From: an uncultured Rhodocyclaceae bacterium
GTDB lineage: Bacteria > Pseudomonadota > Gammaproteobacteria > Burkholderiales > Rhodocyclaceae
Assembly: GCA_903930805.1 (NCBI GenBank)
Contig: CAIYZZ010000510.1
Coordinates: 1 to 13,779, forward strand
Length of the DNA: 13,779 nucleotides
Direction of reading: 5' to 3'
The position numbers and the translations under genes are program-made. Below the pieces are notes generated by a model that was not told the origin of the DNA, did no database searches, and saw only the letters and a list, made by a program, of their open reading frames with translations. Each line of letters opens with the position of its first letter. Position 1 is the first letter of the stretch. This document shows positions 5,394 to 11,165 of this stretch, piece after piece.

Positions 5394-8053
5394 CAGGCGT
5401 GGGCGGCAGCGAGACTTCCCGTGAATTCTCGTACTGACGTGCCGGCACGTTCGCGCGCCTTGACCAGTTTGAGGCGAATGCGTTCCGGTGAGAGGACGAC
5501 GAGGATGTTCTCGCGCCCGGTCGCAGCATCCGGCCGCACCACGTTCTCGGAGAGCACGCCTTCGCCGGGAAAGAGATTGGCGACGGAGTCGATGGATGCA
5601 TTGTCCACCTCGGGAATTTCCCCGAGGCGATGCACGAGGATGCCGAAGGACTCGCCGGTCACGCCCCGCACGACGACGATCTGGGTGTAGGTAGCCGGAT
5701 CCACCGGTTTGCCGAAATGCAGGTGGTCGCGCAGATCGAACACCAGGAGCGGGTCGCCACCGAACATCACCACACCGCGCACATAGCTCGGCATACCTGG
5801 CAAGGGGGTAATACCCACCGCGTCGATAGCCTCGACGACATTCAGCGACGGGATGCCGAACCATTCCTCGCCGATATAGAAAGTGGCAATTTCGGTGGAT
5901 TCCTGTCCAGGCCGGTTACGCGCGGCGTGCGGCATCTGCACCTTTTCCTGGCGGGCCGGCTTTGCCTGAATCATGGTTTGTACCTGGCCGAGCGGAATGA
6001 AAATGAGGGCGGCGACGTCATTGCGATAGGCGTCCTGCGCCCCCTTGAACTCGCGGTAACCCGAGGACATTTTCGAGCCGACCGCATAATACTGGTCGCG
6101 GTACTCGATGATGTTGGAGTAGGCGCGACCATTGTCGAGGGCGAAGAATGCCTCGTCGATCGACAGCTCGGCACCGACGGTGATACGCGTATCGGTGGCC
6201 GCAATTACGCGGCGCTTGCGGTCGGCAAAGACGGCGAAACAACCTTCCGGCACTCTGCCTTTCTCATCGCGCGGCAGGGAATCGCGCAGCATGGCCTCGA
6301 ATTGCAGCGTGCCATCGAACACGATGCCGATCCCGCCGACCACCTTGTCGGCCTCGCCGGGCGCGCGGATGGCCGCCGCGTAGATGTAGGTAGGGGCGCT
6401 GCCATAGAGGTCGGTCGGATCGAAAGCCGAAACCGCGTAACTCTGACTGTCCTTGAGGGCGAGGGTGCGACGAACCCACTCCTCGCCGATCGGTTTGTTG
6501 AGACCGCACGCACCCTGCTCGTTCGACACGGCCACCAGCGCACCGCTGGTGTCGAATACCAGCAGGTTTGTATAGACGGTGTAGAGGCCGTTGATCATGC
6601 GCAGAATCGCAGCGATACGCTCTGCAGCAGTGGCATCGAGCGGACTTTGGGCCAGGCAATCGCGGAATGCGGTAGTCAGCGCCCACCAGCGACAGTCGTC
6701 GGAGCGCTCGTAGAGGTTGCGATCCATGATGTCGATGGCCAGCGAGGCGAGGAACTGGCAATCTTCAAGAATCGACGAGACCACGGTTTCGTGAAGGTTG
6801 CCGATGGAGCGGGCGAAAACGTCACGCGTTTTCAGTCCAGTATTGCTGATTTCCCAGAGCAGCACCTTGGAAAAGGCTGGGTTGATGGCTTTCTTGTCAC
6901 TGCTTTGACGCACGTTGCCGTTCCACACCGAGCGGTTGAGTTCGCGCTGGATGCATTCGGCCTGCTGGGGAATGCCGCGCAGGCCCTCGGAAAATAGCGT
7001 CGGGCTCATCATCACGCCAGCCAGGATGTTGGGCGGCACCTTGCTCAAACGATCCGCCGCCGAGCGGGCAAAGGCCTTTTCAAGCGGCACCATGACGTGA
7101 CCGAGCCAGCCGGGCCCCATGTAGCCCTGATAACCCTTGGTAGCGCGCGTTACCGCCAAGTATTCGCGGCCGGCGAAGCGCACCACCTTGCAGTCGGAGT
7201 CGAGCACCTTTTCGAGGCGAGCGCCGACCGGTACGTGGTAGACGTCGCTGCTGGCGATTACCGTGCCCGCGGGGTCCAGCAAGCTCAGGGCGCCCCAGTC
7301 GTCCTCCGCGGCGAGGTTGCCGAAAATGCCGGCCGTCTCGTTCGCAAAGCGGAAGCACAGGCACAGAACGCCGAGAGGCCGTCCGCCGTCCGCCGCCATG
7401 ACGCGGTAGGAATAGATCAGGCTGGAGGCGCGTCCGGGCGCGAGATCGCTGTGGCGAAAGGTCTCGACATAAGCGGCATCGGTGGCCAGCGACTCGGCAA
7501 TCAGCGGATCCGCAGAGGCGGTCACCGCGTTGTCCGCATCAAGCTGCGCCAACAATTTGCCCGTCGCATCAAGGAGAATGATGTTGTGATAGACGGTGTA
7601 TTTGCGGGCGTATTCCTGGAAGCGGGCTACCAGCTGTTCGCGGCGCTGACGCACCGATTCGCGGTGCAAGGCATTCTCGCCGTAATCCGCCACGAATTCG
7701 AGATAAGCGCGAATGTCGTCATCTGTCGCGAGAAATCCAATGTCGGCAGTGCGCTCGAAGAGGTTGCGCACCATGATATCCACCGCTACCTGAGCCTTCG
7801 ACTCCATTTCCAGCACAACCTTCTTGCGCGTCTCGATGCCAAGATTGTTGAGCAGCGCAGCGGTCAGGCTGGCAAAAGCCTGGCGCGTGCCGCTCATGTC
7901 GGTGCCGGTGCCGGAAAGTTGGCCGAGCAGGGTGAGGTTGTCCCAGACGGCTTGCAGGGTCTGCAACATCTCGCGATATTCCTCGACACTTTCCATATGG
8001 CCGATCAGCGGCAACAGGCTGTCGTCGATGGCAATGCCCTTGTACGTCTGCAT
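5393..8053 (-). CDS. Tandem Cache-like sensor protein with C-terminal CheW domain
   Basis: An 886-residue protein with two related sensor modules and a CheW domain. Module 1 (about 80-330) carries VDIMVRNLFERTADIGFLA (91-109) and YTVYHNIILLDATGKLLA (152-169). Module 2 (about 425-690) repeats this as IDIMDRNLYERSDDCRWWA (440-458) and YTVYTNLLVFDTSGALVA (491-508), followed by a Cache-like GGIGIVFDGTL strand, so the halves arose by duplication. The C-terminal part (about 717-865) looks like CheW: EIATFYIGEEWFGIP, then YVRGVVMFGGDPLLVFDLRD. CheW couples receptors to the CheA kinase. I see no signal peptide, membrane helix or receptor methylation/signalling domain, so the protein appears cytoplasmic, unusual for Cache domains. 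It starts 15 bases after fdxB and is the last gene of the nifN unit, implying NifA-controlled expression. A role in taxis linked to nitrogen fixation is inference; the sensed ligand is unknown. Confidence 0.88.
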   Translation of the reverse strand: MQTYKGIAIDDSLLPLIGHMESVEEYREMLQTLQAVWDNLTLLGQLSGTGTDMSGTRQAFASLTAALLNNLGIETRKKVVLEMESKAQVAVDIMVRNLFERTADIGFLATDDDIRAYLEFVADYGENALHRESVRQRREQLVARFQEYARKYTVYHNIILLDATGKLLAQLDADNAVTASADPLIAESLATDAAYVETFRHSDLAPGRASSLIYSYRVMAADGGRPLGVLCLCFRFANETAGIFGNLAAEDDWGALSLLDPAGTVIASSDVYHVPVGARLEKVLDSDCKVVRFAGREYLAVTRATKGYQGYMGPGWLGHVMVPLEKAFARSAADRLSKVPPNILAGVMMSPTLFSEGLRGIPQQAECIQRELNRSVWNGNVRQSSDKKAINPAFSKVLLWEISNTGLKTRDVFARSIGNLHETVVSSILEDCQFLASLAIDIMDRNLYERSDDCRWWALTTAFRDCLAQSPLDATAAERIAAILRMINGLYTVYTNLLVFDTSGALVAVSNEQGACGLNKPIGEEWVRRTLALKDSQSYAVSAFDPTDLYGSAPTYIYAAAIRAPGEADKVVGGIGIVFDGTLQFEAMLRDSLPRDEKGRVPEGCFAVFADRKRRVIAATDTRITVGAELSIDEAFFALDNGRAYSNIIEYRDQYYAVGSKMSSGYREFKGAQDAYRNDVAALIFIPLGQVQTMIQAKPARQEKVQMPHAARNRPGQESTEIATFYIGEEWFGIPSLNVVEAIDAVGITPLPGMPSYVRGVVMFGGDPLLVFDLRDHLHFGKPVDPATYTQIVVVRGVTGESFGILVHRLGEIPEVDNASIDSVANLFPGEGVLSENVVRPDAATGRENILVVLSPERIRLKLVKARERAGTSVREFTGSLAAAHA

Positions 8054-8068
8054 TGCGGTTTCCCGACC

Positions 8069-8353
8069 TCAGGCGGCGACGAAAGTGAAGCAACCCTTCG
8101 GGCAGGTGCGGCCGCAGGCGCCGCAACCAGTGCAGTCGCCCGGGTTCTTGACGGTCATCATCGCCTTGGCGTCCTCGTCGTCCCAATCGTCCTCGTCGAT
8201 CTCGTCGTCTTCGCCGCGGTCGACGAGCGTCAGCACGTCGCGCACGCAAACCTTGTAGCAACGGCCGCAGCCGATGCACTTCTTCGGGTCGATCGACTCG
8301 GCATAAGTTGGGGTATAGGGCGTGCCGCCCCGGGTAACAGCAGTTGCACTCAT
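8069..8353 (-). CDS. fdxB: FdxB-type nif ferredoxin, two 4Fe-4S motifs
   Basis: A 94-residue ferredoxin of the nif-associated ferredoxin III type, probably donating electrons to nitrogenase or its cofactor assembly. The first cluster motif is C26, C29, C32, C36 (CIGCGRCYKVC); the second is C74, C77, C80, C84 (CTGCGACGRTC) with an extra C88. Between them lies a very acidic insert (about 45-61, rich in D and E) of the sort seen in FdxB proteins, which sets it apart from ordinary 2[4Fe-4S] ferredoxins. The ATG at 8351-8353 follows a good ribosome site (AAAGGA). The gene starts 21 bases after the DUF269 gene and is followed after 15 bases by the Cache/CheW gene. Confidence 0.92.
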   Translation of the reverse strand: MSATAVTRGGTPYTPTYAESIDPKKCIGCGRCYKVCVRDVLTLVDRGEDDEIDEDDWDDEDAKAMMTVKNPGDCTGCGACGRTCPKGCFTFVAA

Positions 8354-8374
8354 GATGGTCCTTTCTGGGATGGG

Positions 8375-8821
8375 TTACAGTCCGGCCACTTCGGGATAGA
8401 GGCCAACGCGTTCGATGGCAACCGACAGAAGCTTGTCGCCCTCGGTCTTCATCTTCGAGAGCGATTCGAAGCCGAAGCGATGCACGTCGCGCAAGGTCTT
8501 GTCGAGCGCCACCAGCTTGCCGACGATGATCAGCACACGGCCGAAGCCCTCGTGCGTCAAATGGACAATAGGCACTGCCATCAGGCCGCATTCCTTCTCG
8601 ATCAGCACGGCGATGGCGTTGTAGAAGGCTTTGACCTGGGAAATGATCACCTCGTCCGGATCGCCGATGATGGGAATCGAGGCCTTGCGCTCCTTGGTCA
8701 TCACATAAGGTTCGAGGATTTTCTCGGGCGCCCAGCCACTTTGGGTGCCATAGGTGTCGAGGGCGCGCATCTGGCGCACCATCTCCTTGATGAAATCGGT
8801 TTCGAGGACAGGATCAGACAT
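8375..8821 (-). CDS. NifX-associated nitrogen fixation protein (DUF269)
   Basis: A 148-residue protein matching the DUF269 family that usually follows nifX. Recognisable blocks are MRALDTYGTQSGWAPEKIL near the N-terminus and the C-terminal run LVALDKTLRDVHRFGFESL, with a stretch FYNAIAVLIEKECGLMA between them. The exact biochemical role of the family is not established; its constant position beside nifX points to FeMo-cofactor trafficking or nitrogenase maturation. The ATG at 8819-8821 follows a GGAGA ribosome site, 45 bases after nifX ends. Length is normal for the family. Confidence 0.9.
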   Translation of the reverse strand: MSDPVLETDFIKEMVRQMRALDTYGTQSGWAPEKILEPYVMTKERKASIPIIGDPDEVIISQVKAFYNAIAVLIEKECGLMAVPIVHLTHEGFGRVLIIVGKLVALDKTLRDVHRFGFESLSKMKTEGDKLLSVAIERVGLYPEVAGL

Positions 8822-8866
8822 GGGGATTCTCCAGCGGGGAAATGAAATGGGTGGCGAGAAGCAGGG

Positions 8867-9298
8867 TCAGTCCGTCCATGCTTCCTCCGCCATGCGAGCA
8901 AAGCGATCGGGGCTGCGACTGGCAGCCAGCGCCTTGTCGATCCAGGGCACGCCACCGGCGCACATACCGGCCTGAATATCCGCCAGAAGATCGCCAATGC
9001 GATCCACTTCGGTCACCCGCACCGGCTGAATGCCGACGGCCAGCAATTGCTTGATGGCCGAAGCGCCGACCGCCATGACAAACACGGCGGCGCAGCCCAT
9101 CAGGAAATCAACCTTGGCGGCGAGCTTGTCCTCATTGCCATCCATTGCGGCGCCCGAAAACTCGCCGACCGCCACCAGGCTGACCTTGTCGGGTGTCACG
9201 TCGTAGATGAAGAAGCCTTCGGCAGCGCCGAAATGCTGATTGACGCGCAGGCGGTCACTGCTGGCAAAGGCAACGCGAATCGACATGGCGGCATCCAT
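8867..9298 (-). CDS. nifX: NifX, FeMo-cofactor precursor carrier
   Basis: A 143-residue protein of the NifX/NafY family, which binds NifB-cofactor or the VK cluster and carries it between NifB, NifEN and nitrogenase. The sequence shows the family core: VAFASSDRLRVNQHFGAAEGF near the start, DGNEDKLAAKVDFLMGCAAVF in the middle, and VGASAIKQLLAVGIQPVRV after it. The start is chosen at the ATG 9296-9298, one base after the nifN TGA (TGA-G-ATG), suggesting coupled translation; a second ATG four codons later (9284-9286, MSIRVAF) is an alternative. The frame stays open upstream inside nifN to 9547 but that part is out-of-frame nifN sequence. Confidence 0.93.
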   Translation of the reverse strand: MDAAMSIRVAFASSDRLRVNQHFGAAEGFFIYDVTPDKVSLVAVGEFSGAAMDGNEDKLAAKVDFLMGCAAVFVMAVGASAIKQLLAVGIQPVRVTEVDRIGDLLADIQAGMCAGGVPWIDKALAASRSPDRFARMAEEAWTD

Positions 9299-9299
9299 C

Positions 9300-10703
9300 T
9301 CAGTGGACCAGGCCAGTTGCAGGCGTCGCTGCGCTTTCGTGGCGCCGGGGGCCGTCTTGCCAGAAGATCGAGCGGTAGGGTGTGATGTCATGGTGCTGCC
9401 CCAGAATGAGGTTGGCGATGTCGAACAGGGCCTGGCGTGCGCCGCGATAGCCCACCCAGGTATGTGCATAGCCCCCCACCCAGTCGTATTGCGGGAAGCC
9501 GGCGCGCAACAGCGGCACGCCCAGCCGTTCTGCCGACGGGGCGGCATGTGAATTGGCGATCACGAGCTTGATGTTGCTGCCGGCGGCGGCGCGCTCCAGA
9601 TCTTCGAGATCGCCGACAATGACGCTGTCGATCGGCAAGGTTTCCAGCACGGGCGACTTCACCGGCACAACGGCCGCCGCAATCTCCGCGCCCATTCCGA
9701 CCAGAAAGCGTGAAAAACTTGAAACCAGATCCGGATCGCCTGCCAGCGCCAGCGAAGCGAAGCCGGTCATGAAGTGGGCATCGACCATCGCGTCCTGCAA
9801 CTGGGCGCGCTGGCGCTCGATCCTGGCTGGCACGGGCTGGCCGGAAATCTCCGCGAGCGCCTGGGTGAAGACATCGCATGCCTCCAGCCCCATCAATCCG
9901 TCGAAGCGGTAATCGGGAACGCCAGTTATGTCCTTCAGTTTGTCAGCAGCACGGTTGAGCGAATGGCCGATGACGAGTGTCGCCGCCGCCTCGCCGAGCG
10001 TGACGATCTCGGCGGCGGGCGTACCGCCGACGGTGAGCGGCGAAAACTCGGCGTCGATGAGGTGCCCATCAAGCGAGTCAGAGAGATCGGGAACCACCAC
10101 CGGCCGCAAACCGAAACCTTCGATCCATTCCTTGATAGCTTCGATGTCGCCCGGGGTCAGCATCGATCCGGCCAGCACGTTGACTTGCTTCGGACGCCGT
10201 CCTGCCAGCGCCGACTTTTTGGTATCGGCCACCATCGTCTCGATGATCGCCTCGACCGCCAGCGCGAAGCCGGTTTCGAGACAGCCGACGGTATCGGTAC
10301 TATTCACCGGCACGACATGCACATCGGCGAACTCGGGATGCGCAGTGCGGAACTCATGGATGCAACGACGAATGTCGGTGCCCTGTGTCTCAGACAGGCC
10401 GGTAGTACACAATCCGATTACCGCCGGCTGGTTCTTCTCGGCAATCGTCGCCAGCGCCTGCATGACGTTCTCGTCAGCACCCATCACCGTCGCAATCTGA
10501 TCCATCGCCGTGGTCTGTAGCGGAATCGGCTCCCGGAAGTGGCGCACCAGAAAAACCTTGGCAAACGCCGTGCAGCCCTGCGAACCATGCAGCAGCGGCA
10601 GGGCGCGATTCAGGCCGAGAAAAGCCAGCGAAGCGCCCACCGGCTGCGAAGCCTTGAGCGGATTGACCGATAGCGGTTTGGGGGTGCGGATGATTTTGGC
10701 CAC
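9300..10703 (-). CDS. nifN: NifN, FeMo-cofactor scaffold subunit
   Basis: A 467-residue subunit that with NifE forms the NifEN complex on which the FeMo-cofactor precursor is matured. It opens [19 protein letters not shown], with cofactor-protein landmarks [13 protein letters not shown] (C44, a cluster ligand), [15 protein letters not shown] and [12 protein letters not shown], and ends with [19 protein letters not shown] and a GYRGARQ block typical of NifN. The only in-frame start is GTG at 10701-10703; a weak leader precedes it. NifE, normally directly upstream, is absent: the gene is preceded by its own sigma-54 promoter. Residues 162-170 (KKSALAGRR) are encoded by a copy of the dispersed 24-base repeat, in a spot where, from memory of the Azotobacter protein, the family is variable in sequence and length just before the conserved QVNVL strand. 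It overlaps nothing and nifX follows after one base. Confidence 0.96.
   Translation of the reverse strand: MAKIIRTPKPLSVNPLKASQPVGASLAFLGLNRALPLLHGSQGCTAFAKVFLVRHFREPIPLQTTAMDQIATVMGADENVMQALATIAEKNQPAVIGLCTTGLSETQGTDIRRCIHEFRTAHPEFADVHVVPVNSTDTVGCLETGFALAVEAIIETMVADTKKSALAGRRPKQVNVLAGSMLTPGDIEAIKEWIEGFGLRPVVVPDLSDSLDGHLIDAEFSPLTVGGTPAAEIVTLGEAAATLVIGHSLNRAADKLKDITGVPDYRFDGLMGLEACDVFTQALAEISGQPVPARIERQRAQLQDAMVDAHFMTGFASLALAGDPDLVSSFSRFLVGMGAEIAAAVVPVKSPVLETLPIDSVIVGDLEDLERAAAGSNIKLVIANSHAAPSAERLGVPLLRAGFPQYDWVGGYAHTWVGYRGARQALFDIANLILGQHHDITPYRSIFWQDGPRRHESAATPATGLVH
10196..10219 (-). repeat. 24-base dispersed repeat, copy 4, inside nifN
   Basis: This copy lies within the nifN coding sequence, in the same orientation as the gene, and encodes most of K162 to R170. 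It differs from copies 2 and 3 at one base, which is the third position of the Ala167 codon and so silent. Flanking bases on one side extend the match to copy 3 by GTC. Confidence 0.88.
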
Positions 10704-10735
10704 GACATGACGGCAAGAGGATGTTTCCCCTTCAT

Positions 10736-10751
10736 CGCAAACCGCATGCCA
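10736..10751 (-). promoter_or_regulatory. Sigma-54 (-24/-12) promoter of nifN
   Basis: The minus strand reads TGGCAT-GCGGT-TTGCG, with GG (10750-10749) and GC (10738-10737) separated by exactly 10 bases. Transcription should begin near 10725, about 22 bases before the GTG of nifN. Match to consensus is good, slightly weaker than at the iscA promoter. Confidence 0.82.
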
Positions 10752-10768
10752 GCATTAAACTTGTTATT

Positions 10769-10781
10769 TATCAGTATATTA
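10769..10781 (+). promoter_or_regulatory. Probable IHF site of the nifN promoter
   Basis: The plus strand reads TATCAG-TATA-TTA, one mismatch from the IHF consensus WATCAA-N4-TTR, inside the most AT-rich stretch of the region. It lies between the sigma-54 promoter and the NifA site. Confidence 0.5.
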
Positions 10782-10795
10782 GCGAGAATGCGGCT

Positions 10796-10811
10796 TGTAG
10801 CAAACGCGACA
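10796..10811 (-). promoter_or_regulatory. NifA upstream activator sequence of the nifN promoter
   Basis: The sequence is TGT-AGCAAACGCG-ACA, a TGT-N10-ACA dyad. It is centred about 80 bases upstream of the predicted nifN transcription start, matching the arrangement in front of iscA. Confidence 0.75.
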
Positions 10812-11165
10812 ACTCACCAAATACCTGTCGGTTTGCGCCAATCGCATCTATGGCTGGCAACAGGACACCGGCGACTTCATGTCCGAGGCCTTGCGTACCG
10901 AAATTCTTTCGAGAGCAGGAATCGTAGCCAGGAGAAACGGTGGGGCGGATAGGCCAACAGGTTCGTTGCAGGTACCGGGAAACCGTTGGGTGTTGATAGG
11001 GGTGCGTGTCGGGCCAGAAATACCACTCAGAAATTGTGGTTACCTGGATGACCGTTGCTCTGGGTCAATCCCTGTGCCTGACTGTCGGTGCAGAATCCCA
11101 AGCAAAGTGTAGTTTGCCCGCCCATGTTAGGCGTGCCTAGAACGATTAGCCATCCCAAGATAACC
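10812..11165. other. Non-coding spacer between the nifN promoter and the sensor gene
   Basis: I see no convincing gene here; a plus-strand frame at 10879-11112 has no ribosome site and no recognisable content. Two things stand out. First, bases 11066-11078 repeat 13 bases (CAATCCCTGTGCC) of the iscA sigma-54 promoter exactly, but the flanking -12 GC and first T of the -24 element are changed, so it looks like a degenerate promoter pointing towards nifN. Second, TAGGC (11128-11132) and GCCTA (11135-11139) form a small dyad 26 bases before the sensor gene start, a possible operator. No remnant of nifE could be found. Confidence 0.45.

Noticed and set aside
7097..8845. A 582-codon open plus-strand frame opposite the Cache/CheW, fdxB and DUF269 genes
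   Set aside because: It spans three well-supported genes on the other strand, and its composition (rich in R, A, G, H, D) is that of a GC-rich shadow frame. The same applies to the 455-codon frame at 5630-6997.
9299..9547. Upstream extension of nifX to 9547
   Set aside because: The extra residues are out-of-frame nifN sequence; the NifX family similarity begins only after the ATG at 9298.
1062..10219. The repeats as a CRISPR array
   Set aside because: Copies are 1.6-4.8 kb apart with genes between them, with no regular spacers and no cas genes.
10879..11112. A 77-codon plus-strand frame upstream of the sensor gene
   Set aside because: No ribosome site, no recognisable sequence pattern, and it overlaps the degenerate promoter-like 13-mer; treated as spacer.
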